A stretch of DNA of 64,000 nucleotides, taken from contig CALUCD010000006.1 of NCBI GenBank assembly GCA_943914465.1, positions 62,001 through 126,000 of the forward strand, read 5' to 3'. The DNA comes from an uncultured Corynebacterium sp. (GTDB lineage Bacteria; Actinomycetota; Actinomycetes; Mycobacteriales; Mycobacteriaceae). Both the position numbers and the translations under genes were made by a program. Below are positions 7,534 through 16,967 of this stretch, one piece after another (position 1 is the first letter of the stretch; each line of letters begins with the position of its first letter). The notes beneath the pieces are model-generated. The model searched no databases. It saw only the letters and a program-made list of their open reading frames with translations, and was not told where the DNA came from.

Positions 7534-9165
7534 CTAACTCCAGCTCGGCAGCCACATGATGGATTGGAAGTAACCTTCAGGGATCGTGATCCCGTAGAGG
7601 ATCGGGCCCCAGTAAAAGAAACTCGCGGCGACGACGACGAGGTACGCCAAGGCTGCAAGCTGGCCTGACCGCACCGGCACACCTGTGATCTTGAGCAGCG
7701 ACGGCGAACGCACGAGTTGGCCTCGCTGCGCGAGGTTGCCCAACGCGAGGGCGATCAATACTGCGCTGAACGGCAGCAACGCGGTGGCGTAGAAGAAGTA
7801 CATCTGCCGGTCAAACGCTGCAAGCCACGGCACAAAGCCAGCGAGAAAGCCGATCAACGGCACGATGACGCGGTAATCCTGGCGGGTCAGCCACACCCAG
7901 CCTGCCCAGACTAAGACCGGTACCGTCAGCCACCAGATCGCAGGTGTGCCAAAGAGGTAGATCATCTCGCGGCAGGTCCCGCCATTGCCGCATTCAATTT
8001 CCGTGGCGGAAGAGTAGAGGATCGGGCGAGCGGCGACCAACCACGCCCACGGTTTTGAATCCCATGGGTGTGAATGTCCAGCTGAAGATGTCAGCGATCC
8101 GTGAAAGTTGAGAACAGACAGGTGATAGTACAACCAGTTCGCTGCGGTGTCCGGCAGGTGCGCAAGCCACGGCCAGTCCGATTCGCCGACTGTGCCGTCC
8201 TCAACGGCATGGCGATACACCGAGGTCTCAGACGCGAACCAGGCGCGCCAGGACCAGATGTAGAGCAATGCCGGCACCGCGACGATCGAAGCGAGCGCTG
8301 AGGGGACATCTCGAATGAGTGTCGCCGCAACCGGCTTGGCTACTCCGTAGCGTCTCCGCAGCCACAGATCCCAAAACGAGCTGAGCAGACCGAAAAACGC
8401 GATGTAGTACAAACCTGACCACTTGACCCCCAACGCTAGGCCGAGCAGTACACCCGTGGAAAAACGCCACCACCGGAATCCCAGCCGTGGACCGTAGCTG
8501 CCAGTTGTGTCCAGCTTGCCGCTTTCCCACGCGTCGTGCCATCGGTGGTGCACCTGGCGCATGTCACCCGCGAGCGTCCACGCCGCGGCGGTGACAAACC
8601 ACACCTGGAAGATATCGAGCATGCCGAATTTAGATGAGACAAGCAAAACCCCATCGAACAGGGCGATCGTCCCCGCGAACACGCCGATTGTGGTCGACTG
8701 AGATAACCGGCGTGCGAGGAGAAAAACGAACACGACAACCGCGCTGCCAAAGAGAGCGGTCATAATGCGCCACCCGAGCGGGGTATACCCAAACAGTGCC
8801 TCACCCATGGCAAGCAGTTGCTTGCCCAGCGGGGGGTGGACTACAAGACCGTAGCCCGGGTTTGATTCGATGCCACCAAGGATGGGGTTGAACGTGCTGC
8901 GCACCATATCCCAGCCCTGAGGGACATAGTGCTTCTCATCGAAAATGGGTGTGCCGGATGACGTGGGCTGTGTTAGCCCCAAAAATCGCGTAAACAGCGC
9001 CAAGGCTGTGAGCGTCGCCGCAGCGATGGTGTCTCGTCGGCTCCAGGGCACTGTCACCGGCGCACCAGGGGCAGGGCGCAGAGGCCGCGGCGGCTGCGTC
9101 GAGCTCGAGGCGCGCGGGTCGGGGGCCTGCGCGCTGTCCTCGGTGGTGGGGGCGATCGTGTTCAC
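7534..9165 (-). CDS. pmt: Polyprenyl-phosphate-mannose-protein mannosyltransferase (PMT)
   Basis: A 543-residue GT39 enzyme with about eleven membrane helices. It transfers mannose from polyprenyl-phosphate-mannose to Ser/Thr of secreted proteins at the outer face of the membrane, as shown for Rv1002c of M. tuberculosis and Pmt of C. glutamicum. The catalytic Asp-Glu pair lies in FDEKHYVPQGW (D76-E77) of the first outer loop; HPPLGKQLLA and LFGSAVVVFVFLLARRL follow, and the C-terminal half has the conserved HSHPWDSKPWAW region. Start GTG 9165 is chosen because TAATAT lies 8 nt upstream; any longer version would read across the divergent rsmI start at 9206. The pmt|rsmI divergent pair is conserved in corynebacteria and mycobacteria. 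Confidence 0.92.
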   Translation of the reverse strand: MNTIAPTTEDSAQAPDPRASSSTQPPRPLRPAPGAPVTVPWSRRDTIAAATLTALALFTRFLGLTQPTSSGTPIFDEKHYVPQGWDMVRSTFNPILGGIESNPGYGLVVHPPLGKQLLAMGEALFGYTPLGWRIMTALFGSAVVVFVFLLARRLSQSTTIGVFAGTIALFDGVLLVSSKFGMLDIFQVWFVTAAAWTLAGDMRQVHHRWHDAWESGKLDTTGSYGPRLGFRWWRFSTGVLLGLALGVKWSGLYYIAFFGLLSSFWDLWLRRRYGVAKPVAATLIRDVPSALASIVAVPALLYIWSWRAWFASETSVYRHAVEDGTVGESDWPWLAHLPDTAANWLYYHLSVLNFHGSLTSSAGHSHPWDSKPWAWLVAARPILYSSATEIECGNGGTCREMIYLFGTPAIWWLTVPVLVWAGWVWLTRQDYRVIVPLIGFLAGFVPWLAAFDRQMYFFYATALLPFSAVLIALALGNLAQRGQLVRSPSLLKITGVPVRSGQLAALAYLVVVAASFFYWGPILYGITIPEGYFQSIMWLPSWS

Positions 9166-9205
9166 GCGAATGGATATTAGCTCGCCGCGCGTAGGCTGTG
9201 GACCT

Positions 9206-10072
9206 ATGGTCGCCACATCGGATAACGTCGTGCCCGATTTTCCGCAAACCGGAGTGGTGCTTGCAGCTACTCCGCTGGGCAATATCGGCGATGCATCCCC
9301 GCGGCTGCGCATGGCGCTTGAACAGGCGGATGTCATCGCGGCTGAAGACACGCGTCGGACCCGCGCACTGGCGGCGGCCCTCGGGGTTGAACTCGGGGCG
9401 CGCGTGGTGTCGAACTTCGACCACAACGAAGAACAACGCAGGGAGGAGTTACTTCGTCACGCTAGGAGCGGCGTTGTGGTGGTTGTTACCGATGCGGGCA
9501 TGCCGCTGGTCTCCGACCCAGGGCATGCGATTGTTGCTGCCGCGCACGACATGGGTGTGCCGGTGACGTGCATCCCCGGGCCGTCGGCTGCGACCACTGC
9601 GCTCGCGCTCAGCGGGTTGAATGTCGGGCAGTTCATTTTCGACGGCTTTGCGCCCCGCAAGCCTGGTGCGCGCGAGACGTGGTTGGAATCGCTGGTTCAT
9701 GAACGACGCGCGATCTGCTTTTTTGAATCCCCGCACCGCATTGCGGTGACCCTGGCAGACGCCGCTCGAATCCTCGGCCCCGAACGGCGTGCTGCGGTGT
9801 GCCGGGAACTGACCAAAACCTATGAGGAAGTCAAACGTGCACCTCTCGGTGAGCTTGCCCAGTGGGCGCAGGACGGTCTACGAGGGGAGATCACCGTCGT
9901 TGTTGAAGGCGGTCAGGCACGCGAGGTCGAACCGGACGCGCTGGTCACAGAGGTGGCGCGTCAAATCGAGGCAGGGCAGCGGATGAAGGATGCGGTCAAG
10001 GAGGTAGCGAAGCGCTACGACGTGAAGGTGGGTGACCTCTACGCAGCGGTCGTCGAAAAGCGGAAATGGTAG
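9206..10072 (+). CDS. rsmI: 16S rRNA (cytidine(1402)-2'-O)-methyltransferase RsmI
   Basis: A 288-residue SAM-dependent tetrapyrrole-methylase-fold enzyme that 2'-O-methylates C1402 in the ribosomal P site. Motifs in order: LAATPLGNIGDASPR, IAAEDTRRTRAL, SNFDHNEEQR, VTDAGMPLVSDPG, IPGPSAATTALALSG, FDGFAPRK and FFESPHRI, then LTKTYEEV and the C-terminal helical domain. Start ATG 9206 is preceded by TAGGCT 8 nt upstream, so it is probably leaderless; the longer open frame back to 8945 is antisense to pmt and is not used. betP follows 87 bp downstream. Confidence 0.95.
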   Translation: MVATSDNVVPDFPQTGVVLAATPLGNIGDASPRLRMALEQADVIAAEDTRRTRALAAALGVELGARVVSNFDHNEEQRREELLRHARSGVVVVVTDAGMPLVSDPGHAIVAAAHDMGVPVTCIPGPSAATTALALSGLNVGQFIFDGFAPRKPGARETWLESLVHERRAICFFESPHRIAVTLADAARILGPERRAAVCRELTKTYEEVKRAPLGELAQWAQDGLRGEITVVVEGGQAREVEPDALVTEVARQIEAGQRMKDAVKEVAKRYDVKVGDLYAAVVEKRKW

Positions 10073-10159
10073 CACATATTGCGGAGGGTCATGAATGTTG
10101 CGGCGATTGGGTACTCTTCATGTGCTTTACGTTTATCCGATGATTTTTGAGGAGTCTTC

Positions 10160-11962
10160 ATGTCGCAACGTGATGTGAGCCAGAAATCGACTGCACATCC
10201 TGACGCACAACCCGAGACGCAAGAAGAAACCTCGGCGGCGGGCGCGCTCGCCGCGCTGATAGAGGCAGACCAACGCGGCGAGTTAGACACCGCTTTAGCC
10301 GCAACCCCCGAAGACCATGTTGAGATGCGGTCAGAGGATGAAAATGCCCGGATCGACTGGGTCATTGTCTTTCCTCTCGCTGTCATTATTGCCGCGGTTG
10401 TGGCGTGGGGTTTGTTCGGAAGCGCGAGCTTCACACATTTCTCAAGTGAGGCGTTTAGCTGGGTGCTTGCCAACCTTGGCTGGGCGTTCGTGTTGTTCGG
10501 GACCGGATTCGTCGCCTTTGTCCTCGTCATTGCCTTTTCCGGGTTTGGCAAGATCCGGCTTGGTGCCAATGATGAGCAGCCGGAGTTTCGCACCTCAAGC
10601 TGGATTGCGATGATGTTCGCTGCCGGTATGGGGATCGGCCTGATGTTCTACGGGGCATCCGAACCACTCGCGATGTATCGCGACGGAGTGCCTGGACATG
10701 ACCCGCATGAGGTCGACACCGCTATGGCACAGACCATGTTCCACTGGACGCTGCACCCTTGGGCGGTGTACGCGATCATCGGGCTCGCCATCGCCTACTC
10801 CACGTTTCGGCTGGGGCGCAAACAGCTCCTGTCCTCCGCGTTCGTGCCGCTGATTGGGCAAAGGTTAGCGGACGGATGGCTGGGCAAGCTGATTGATGGC
10901 CTAGCAATCTTTGCGACGATCTTTGGCACCGCCTGTTCGCTTGGTTTAGGCGCGTTACAGATCACTTCCGGCCTGCAAGCATCGGGGTTTGTGGACAATC
11001 CTTCGACGCGGCTGACGATCGGTATTATTACTGTGCTGACCCTGGCTTTTTTGCTTTCTGCAATGTCAGGTGTGAGCAAGGGGATTCAATGGTTGTCGAA
11101 CTTCAACATGGTCGTCGCCGCACTGCTGGCCATCTTCGTGTTTGTCGTCGGCCCGACGGTGTCCATACTCAACATGCTGCCAACCTCGCTGGGTATGTAC
11201 CTGCAGCAATTCTTCGAGATGGCCAGTCGCACCGCAGAAAGCGCCGATGGTGAAGCTGGTGAATTCCTCTCTGGATGGACCATCTTCTACTGGGCCTGGT
11301 GGATCTCTTGGTCACCGTTCGTGGGGATGTTCCTTGCCCGTATCTCCCGCGGTCGAACAATTCGTGAATTCTGCCTCGGCGTGATGCTGGTGCCGGCTGG
11401 GTTGTCGACAGTGTGGTTTGCCATCTTCGGCGGCACCGCGATCAAGTTCGAGCAGATGGGCGATTCGATCTACGGCGACGGCACCAACGAGGAGCAGCTG
11501 TTCAACCTGCTGCATGCATTGCCCGGGGGGTATTTCATGGGAATCTTCGCCGTGATCTTGCTGGGCACCTTCTTCATCACCTCCGCAGATTCAGCCTCCA
11601 CGGTGATGGCATCGATGTCTCAAAACGGCAAGGCCAACGCGAAGCCATGGTTGGCCGCGATCTGGGGCGTAGCCACCGCGTTTGTTGGTCTCACCCTATT
11701 GATAACCGGCGGTTCGGACGCGCTCGGCGCATTGCAGAACGCGACCATCGTGGCCGCCTCACCGTTTCTCATTATTCTGATTGCTTTGACGTTTGCCATC
11801 GTCAAAGACGTCTCCAACGACTCGCTTTACCTGGCGCGGAAGGAGGAACAGCGCTTCTCACGCCAACTGGCGATCGAGCGCCGGGCGCATCGTGACCAGG
11901 CAGAGTTTGAGGCGCGTAAGCGGCAGGTGAAGGACATGTTGAAGACAAGGGAGCGTCGCTAA
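10160..11962 (+). CDS. betP: Glycine betaine/Na+ symporter BetP (BCCT family)
   Basis: A 600-residue BCCT transporter with twelve membrane helices. AAGMGIGLMFYGASEPL is the glycine-rich Na+/substrate helix, WTIFYWAWWISWSPFVGMF holds the tryptophan box that binds betaine, and GTFFITSADSAS belongs to the Na2 site. An acidic N-terminal extension (about 65 aa) and a basic C-terminal helix (RKEEQRFSRQLAIERRAH) match the osmosensing tails of C. glutamicum BetP (595 aa). In that organism betP also sits between the rsmI and metS (metG) genes, which strongly supports orthology over EctP or LcoP. The ATG follows GAGGAG. Role: sodium-driven betaine uptake under hyperosmotic stress. Confidence 0.94.
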   Translation: MSQRDVSQKSTAHPDAQPETQEETSAAGALAALIEADQRGELDTALAATPEDHVEMRSEDENARIDWVIVFPLAVIIAAVVAWGLFGSASFTHFSSEAFSWVLANLGWAFVLFGTGFVAFVLVIAFSGFGKIRLGANDEQPEFRTSSWIAMMFAAGMGIGLMFYGASEPLAMYRDGVPGHDPHEVDTAMAQTMFHWTLHPWAVYAIIGLAIAYSTFRLGRKQLLSSAFVPLIGQRLADGWLGKLIDGLAIFATIFGTACSLGLGALQITSGLQASGFVDNPSTRLTIGIITVLTLAFLLSAMSGVSKGIQWLSNFNMVVAALLAIFVFVVGPTVSILNMLPTSLGMYLQQFFEMASRTAESADGEAGEFLSGWTIFYWAWWISWSPFVGMFLARISRGRTIREFCLGVMLVPAGLSTVWFAIFGGTAIKFEQMGDSIYGDGTNEEQLFNLLHALPGGYFMGIFAVILLGTFFITSADSASTVMASMSQNGKANAKPWLAAIWGVATAFVGLTLLITGGSDALGALQNATIVAASPFLIILIALTFAIVKDVSNDSLYLARKEEQRFSRQLAIERRAHRDQAEFEARKRQVKDMLKTRERR

Positions 11963-11994
11963 GTGGCGCAGCCCAATCACTTATGCTTGGTGGC

Positions 11995-13830
11995 ATGACT
12001 GGTTCCCAAAACGTTCTTGTGTGTGTGGCGTGGCCTTATGCAAACGGGCCGCGCCACATTGGGCATGTCGCCGGATTCGGTGTCCCATCCGACGTTTTCG
12101 CACGCTACCAGCGAATGTCGGGCAAGAACGTGCTGATGGTCTCAGGCACGGACGAGCACGGCACACCGCTGCTGGTGCAAGCCGACAAAGAAGGCGTGAC
12201 CGTCAAAGAACTGGCGGATCGCTACAACGAGCAGATTGTGCGTGACCTTGCGGGCCTGGGATTGTCCTACGACCTGTTCACTCGCACCACAACGCGCAAC
12301 CACTACGCAGTGGTGCAACAACTGTTTAAAGGCCTGTATGCCAATGGGTACATGGTCAAGGAAACGACCCAAGGCGCAATCTCTCCATCAACCGGGCGCA
12401 CGTTGCCGGACCGCTACATCGAAGGCACGTGCCCGATCTGTGGTGCCAGTGATGCCCGCGGCGATCAGTGCGATACGTGCGGCAATCAGCTCGACCCGGC
12501 GGACCTGATCAATCCGGTCTCTAAAATCAACGGTGAGACTCCAAAGTTCGTCGAGACGGAGCACTTTCTGCTCGACTTGCCAGCGCTGCACGACGCGCTC
12601 GAACAGTGGCTGAATCAGCGCCAAGATTGGCGCCCCAACGTTTTGAAGTTCTCCCTGAACCTGCTCGACGATATGCGCCCGCGAGCCATGACGCGCGACA
12701 TCGACTGGGGCATCCCTGTGCCGGTAGAAGGATGGGCAGATAACCCATCGAAAAAGCTCTACGTCTGGTTTGACGCGGTAGTGGGATACCTCTCCGCCTC
12801 CATTGAATGGGCGAAGCGCAGCGGCGACCCGCAGGCTTGGAAGCAGTTCTGGCAAGACCCCGACACCGAGGGTTACTACTTCATGGGGAAGGACAACATC
12901 ACCTTCCACTCCCAGATCTGGCCAGCGGAGTTGCTCGGATACGCCGGACGCGGAGCAAAGGGTGGGAGCGAGCATGCACTCGGCCGGTTGAATCTGCCAA
13001 CTGAGGTTGTCTCCTCAGAGTTTTTAACGATGTCCGGGTCCAAATTCTCGTCCTCCAAGGGGGTTGTCATCTACGTGAAGGACTTCCTTGAGGAATTCGG
13101 GCCCGACCCCCTGCGCTATTTCATCGCCGTTGCAGGACCGGAGAACAATGACACCGACTTCACCTGGGACGAGTTCGTCCGTCGTGTGAACAACGAGCTA
13201 GCAAATGGGTGGGGAAACTTAGTCAACCGGACCGTATCGATGGCGTTCAAGAACTTCGGGCGTGTCCCTCAGCCAGGCACCCTGTTACCCGCAGATGAAG
13301 CCATCTTGGCACTGGCGCAAGACACCTTCGCGACGGCAGGTGCGGACCTGGACCGCGCGCACTTCAAAAACGCGATCTCGAAGATCATGCACGTGGTTGG
13401 TGAAGCGAACGCCTACATCGCTGAGATGGAACCGTGGAAGCTGGCCAAAGATGACACACAAACCGAGCGATTGGCCACTGTTCTGTGGACGTCGCTGCAG
13501 GTGGTCTCTGACTGCAACGCCATGTTGACGCCGTTTTTGCCGCACACTGCTCAGCAGGTGCACGAAACACTTGGTCGCAGCGGTCAATGGACAGTACCAC
13601 CGCGCGTTGAGGAAGTGGTAGACGATGCTGACGTGGAGCTTGTCGGTGTAGGCCTGCCGGAAGTGGGACAGACCTACCTCACCATCACCGGTGCGTATGA
13701 CCAGGAACAAGCGGTGTGGAGCCGGGTTGACGTTAACCCGGGTGCGGAGTTGGCCAAGCCACAGCCGCTGATTGCGAAGTTGGATCCCGAGCTCGGCGAG
13801 ACCGGCCCGGCATGGGCTCCGGTGCAGTAG
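11995..13830 (+). CDS. metG: Methionyl-tRNA synthetase
   Basis: A class I aminoacyl-tRNA synthetase of 611 residues that charges tRNA-Met. The HIGH motif is HIGH at residues 21-24 (NGPRHIGHVAGF), the zinc knuckle is CPICGASDARGDQCDTCG with two CxxC pairs, and the second ATP motif is the KFSSS sequence at about 350-354 (MSGSKFSSSKG). FDAVVGYLSASIEWA and the anticodon-binding helical domain follow. There is no C-terminal EMAPII-like domain. Start ATG 11995 has TATGCT 7 nt upstream, indicating a leaderless transcript; the in-frame ATG at 11983 overlaps that -10 element. First gene of the metG-tatD-rpfB-rsmA-ispE row. Confidence 0.96.
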   Translation: MTGSQNVLVCVAWPYANGPRHIGHVAGFGVPSDVFARYQRMSGKNVLMVSGTDEHGTPLLVQADKEGVTVKELADRYNEQIVRDLAGLGLSYDLFTRTTTRNHYAVVQQLFKGLYANGYMVKETTQGAISPSTGRTLPDRYIEGTCPICGASDARGDQCDTCGNQLDPADLINPVSKINGETPKFVETEHFLLDLPALHDALEQWLNQRQDWRPNVLKFSLNLLDDMRPRAMTRDIDWGIPVPVEGWADNPSKKLYVWFDAVVGYLSASIEWAKRSGDPQAWKQFWQDPDTEGYYFMGKDNITFHSQIWPAELLGYAGRGAKGGSEHALGRLNLPTEVVSSEFLTMSGSKFSSSKGVVIYVKDFLEEFGPDPLRYFIAVAGPENNDTDFTWDEFVRRVNNELANGWGNLVNRTVSMAFKNFGRVPQPGTLLPADEAILALAQDTFATAGADLDRAHFKNAISKIMHVVGEANAYIAEMEPWKLAKDDTQTERLATVLWTSLQVVSDCNAMLTPFLPHTAQQVHETLGRSGQWTVPPRVEEVVDDADVELVGVGLPEVGQTYLTITGAYDQEQAVWSRVDVNPGAELAKPQPLIAKLDPELGETGPAWAPVQ

Positions 13831-13895
13831 GTTCACGTGCAACTTACAACAGGTGCTTGTGCAACTGGGCGCGCGGGTGCTTACGCTTCGATCCT

Positions 13896-14729
13896 ATGAG
13901 TAAAAAACCTCGACCCGAGCCTCGGCCAGCGGAACGCATCCCGGGCCTGTGCGATGCACATACCCACCTCGCATCAGCGAACGCGCGCACCAAATCCGAA
14001 GTCGACGCCATGGTGGCACGTGCGGTAGATGCCGGGGTGGAGCGGATGTGCACCGTGGGCGATGGGCTGGCGGAGGCTGAACTTGCCCTTGAAGCGGCGC
14101 ACTTCAACGAGCGGGTGTTTGCGGCCTGTGCCATTCACCCCACCCGCGCGCACGAGCTTGACGCCGCCACCCGTGAGCGTTTGCGCACAATGGCGGCCGA
14201 TCAACGCTGTGTGGCAGTGGGCGAGACGGGTATTGACACATATTGGTTGAAGCACGACCCGACGCGTACCGCCCCGCTAGAAGTGCAGGAGGAAGCATTG
14301 CGGTGGCACATCGACCTCGCGGTGGCGACAGGTAAAACGCTGATGATTCACAACCGTGAGGCAGATGGGGATCTTTTCCGCATCCTCGCCGATGCACCGG
14401 AGCCCCCGCACGTGATGTTGCATTGTTTCTCATCATCACTGGAAGTCGCGCGCGAAGCATTAGACCGTGGCTACATTCTGAGCTTCGCCGGCAACGTGAC
14501 ATTCAAGCCAAATCACCACTTACGCGAAGCAGCACAGCTGGCGCCGGCGGGGCAATATCTGATTGAGACCGACGCGCCGTATATGACGCCCGAGCCGTAT
14601 CGCGGAGCCCGTAACGAGCCAACCTTCATCGGCCATACAGCTCAACGAGTGGCAGACGTACGGGGGGTAGATGTGACGGTTGTTGCTGAAGAAACTCGAG
14701 AGACGTTCTCCCGCGTATTCGGTGTGTGA
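13896..14729 (+). CDS. tatD: TatD-family metal-dependent hydrolase (DNase)
   Basis: A 277-residue TIM-barrel amidohydrolase. Metal-ligand motifs are in the expected order: CDAHTHL, CAIHPTRAHEL, AVGETGIDTYW, MIHNREADGDL, MLHCFSSSLEVA and LIETDAPYMTPEP. TatD proteins are 3'-5' exonucleases of DNA repair, and some act as D-aminoacyl-tRNA deacylase-like or general phosphoesterases. Start ATG 13896 has TACGCT 8 nt before it, so it is probably leaderless. It follows metG by 65 bp, an order conserved in Actinobacteria. Confidence 0.93.
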   Translation: MSKKPRPEPRPAERIPGLCDAHTHLASANARTKSEVDAMVARAVDAGVERMCTVGDGLAEAELALEAAHFNERVFAACAIHPTRAHELDAATRERLRTMAADQRCVAVGETGIDTYWLKHDPTRTAPLEVQEEALRWHIDLAVATGKTLMIHNREADGDLFRILADAPEPPHVMLHCFSSSLEVAREALDRGYILSFAGNVTFKPNHHLREAAQLAPAGQYLIETDAPYMTPEPYRGARNEPTFIGHTAQRVADVRGVDVTVVAEETRETFSRVFGV

Positions 14730-14769
14730 CACGCCACCTTTTTGTTGCAATGGCTTGTCATACCCATGC

Positions 14770-14789
14770 TTGTTACCGTATTGTTACCG
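14770..14789 (+). promoter_or_regulatory. MtrA-type direct repeat upstream of rpfB
   Basis: TTGTTACCG occurs twice with an 11-bp period (14770-14778 and 14781-14789), 34 bp before the rpfB start. Direct GTTACC-type repeats one helical turn apart are the known binding pattern of the osmo-responsive regulator MtrA, and rpf2 is a reported MtrA target in C. glutamicum. TAAAGT at 14795-14800 could be the -10 element. Confidence 0.6.
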
Positions 14790-14822
14790 AGAACTAAAGT
14801 CTGATCCCCAATTGAACCAAGG

Positions 14823-16049
14823 ATGCGTCCTTCACTCATGTCTGCCAACACTTCTCAGCGCTCACACTCCGCAAGCCCTACCACCAAGCGTGTGGTCTCT
14901 GGTGTCGTCGCCGGTACTGTTGCCGTCGCCGGTGCTGGGACCGCATTCGCCGCCCAAAAAGACGTCACACTCGACGTAAACGGCGAAACCACCAACATTA
15001 AGACGTACGCCGGCAAGGTTGATGGAGTCCTGCAGGCAGCCGGTGTTGAAGTCGGCGCAGAGGATCTTGTGCACCCGGCGTTGAGCGACAAGCTCTCGAG
15101 CGGCGATACCGTTACGGTGCGCACTGCAAAGCCGGTGGCATTGGTGATTGATGGCATTGAGCAGCAGCTGGTCTCCACCGCTGCAACAGTGGGTGAGCTG
15201 GTAGACGCAGCTGGCGTTGACCCAGCGTCCGCGACGGACATTGATCGCTCCGCGCCGGTTACTGAAGGCCTCAGTGTTGAGGTGACCACGCCGAAGGTCG
15301 TTGCCATCAAAGACGCGGGTGAAACGTTCTTCACCACCGAAGCCGCTAAGACCGTAGGCCAGCTGCTTGCAGCCCGGGGTATCGCTGTCGATTCGGACGA
15401 CAGGGTCAACCACCCGTTTGATGCGCCGGTGACCGCAAACATGGAGATCGTCATCGACCGCGTCCAAATCCTGCGCTCGTCTGAACTCGTCGAGTATGAC
15501 GCTCCGGCAATCTACGTTGACGACCCGGAGCTCGAACAGGGCGTTGAAGAGGTCCGCGACCGCGGCATCTCGGGTGAGAAGCTGGTCTACCACCAGACTG
15601 TCCTGGTCAACGGTGAGGTTGAATCCCAGGACGCCACCGGCGAGACTGAAGGACGCGCAGCGAAGCCTGCGAAGATTGCACGCGGCACCAAGGCAGCCGC
15701 GCAGCAGACTGTTCAGACGCCGTCTGCAGCTCGTTCCTCGAGCCCGGCGCCTTCGTCCTCCGGTAGCGGTAACACTGGCGCGCCAGCCCCAGCTGTCGCC
15801 AGCGGCTCGGTGTGGGATCAGCTTGCGCAGTGTGAGTCCGGTGGTAACTGGGCTATCAACTCTGGCAACGGCTACTACGGTGGTCTGCAGTTCTCGGCCT
15901 CGACCTGGGCTGCATATGGCGGCACCGAATACGCCCCGACCGCTGACAAGGCCACCCGCGAGCAGCAAATTGCGGTGGCACAGCGTACTCAGGCCGCGCA
16001 GGGTTGGGGCGCATGGCCTGCCTGCACCGCGAAGCTTGGTATCCGCTAA
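14823..16049 (+). CDS. rpfB: Resuscitation-promoting factor RpfB (Rpf2)
   Basis: A 408-residue secreted cell-wall lytic enzyme. The N terminus has a positively charged start and one hydrophobic signal/anchor segment (VVSGVVAGTVAVAGAGTAFA). Three DUF348 repeats follow (about residues 45-230, each with a TVGELL/DGVLQAAGV-type core), then a G5 domain (about 225-280), a Pro/Ser/Ala-rich linker, and the C-terminal RPF domain (about 329-408) starting SVWDQLAQCESGGNW, with the catalytic Glu of CESGGNW at about 338 and paired Cys residues. Rpf proteins cleave peptidoglycan and help dormant cells regrow. Start ATG 14823 or 14838 cannot be separated. MtrA-like repeats precede it; rsmA follows. Confidence 0.94.
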   Translation: MRPSLMSANTSQRSHSASPTTKRVVSGVVAGTVAVAGAGTAFAAQKDVTLDVNGETTNIKTYAGKVDGVLQAAGVEVGAEDLVHPALSDKLSSGDTVTVRTAKPVALVIDGIEQQLVSTAATVGELVDAAGVDPASATDIDRSAPVTEGLSVEVTTPKVVAIKDAGETFFTTEAAKTVGQLLAARGIAVDSDDRVNHPFDAPVTANMEIVIDRVQILRSSELVEYDAPAIYVDDPELEQGVEEVRDRGISGEKLVYHQTVLVNGEVESQDATGETEGRAAKPAKIARGTKAAAQQTVQTPSAARSSSPAPSSSGSGNTGAPAPAVASGSVWDQLAQCESGGNWAINSGNGYYGGLQFSASTWAAYGGTEYAPTADKATREQQIAVAQRTQAAQGWGAWPACTAKLGIR

Positions 16050-16103
16050 TCAAGATCTGGGGATTCGCGAGACGCAGCGGTGCGAGTGACTCATTGACAT
16101 CAC

Positions 16104-16967
16104 ATGAGTGACTCACACCTGTTAGGACCGGTTGAGATCCGTCAGCTAGCGGATGAGCTGCACCTCACGCCGACGAAGAAGCTTGGCCAGAACTTCGTCC
16201 ACGACCCGAACACTGTTCGCCGCATTGTCGCGGCAGCGCAGTTGGAGGATTCAGACGTGGTTGTGGAGGTAGGTCCTGGCCTTGGTTCGCTTACGCTCGG
16301 CCTCATTGACACAGCGAGTCGCGTGATCGCACTCGAAATTGACCAACGTCTCGCGGGGCGGCTGCCAGCTACTGTGGATCAGCGCGCGCCGGTTTACTCG
16401 GAACGGTTGATTGTGCGCAATGTCGATGCGCTGCACGTCACGCAAGGCGATATGCCGCATCAACCGACAGCCTTGGTGGCCAATCTGCCGTACAACGTAT
16501 CTGTCCCCGTGCTGCTTCACCTGTTGGAAGAGTTCCCAAGCATTGCTCGAGTGCTGGTGATGGTGCAAAAGGAAGTCGCCGACCGTTTGGCTGCGAAACC
16601 TGGTTCGAAAATATATGGGGTCCCCAGCGTGAAATCCGCGTTCTATGGTGATGTGTCTCGTGCCGGTACCATTGGAAAACACGTTTTCTGGCCTGCGCCG
16701 AACATTGAATCAGGTCTGGTCCGCATCGACGTGACGTCTGCACATCATCGCGCATTGCGGGAGCCAGTGTTCATGTTGGTTGACGCGGCATTCGCTCAGC
16801 GCCGAAAGACTTTACGCTCGACGCTTGCAGGAGTGTTCGGATCCCCTGCCGAGGCAGAAGATGCCTTGCTAGCTGCGGGAATTGACCCGGGGCTTCGCGG
16901 TGAGGCATTATCCGTGGATGACTTTGTGAGGCTAGCGCAGCGGTTAGGGGAGCACCGTGTCAGTTGA
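16104..16967 (+). CDS. rsmA: 16S rRNA (adenine(1518)-N6/adenine(1519)-N6)-dimethyltransferase RsmA
   Basis: A 287-residue Rossmann-fold methyltransferase (KsgA) that dimethylates A1518 and A1519 in the 3' hairpin of 16S rRNA. Motifs: KKLGQNFVHDPN, VVEVGPGLGSLTLGL (SAM site), ALEIDQRLAGRLP, the catalytic VANLPYNVSVPVLLHLL, and FWPAPNIESGLVRID. The C-terminal helical domain ends with EALSVDDFVRLAQRL. It starts 54 bp after rpfB and overlaps the ispE GTG start by 11 bp, indicating coupled translation. Confidence 0.96.
   Translation: MSDSHLLGPVEIRQLADELHLTPTKKLGQNFVHDPNTVRRIVAAAQLEDSDVVVEVGPGLGSLTLGLIDTASRVIALEIDQRLAGRLPATVDQRAPVYSERLIVRNVDALHVTQGDMPHQPTALVANLPYNVSVPVLLHLLEEFPSIARVLVMVQKEVADRLAAKPGSKIYGVPSVKSAFYGDVSRAGTIGKHVFWPAPNIESGLVRIDVTSAHHRALREPVFMLVDAAFAQRRKTLRSTLAGVFGSPAEAEDALLAAGIDPGLRGEALSVDDFVRLAQRLGEHRVS

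Noticed and set aside
14862..15968. Long antisense frame over rpfB
   Set aside because: Shadow of the DUF348 repeats; no signal or domain.
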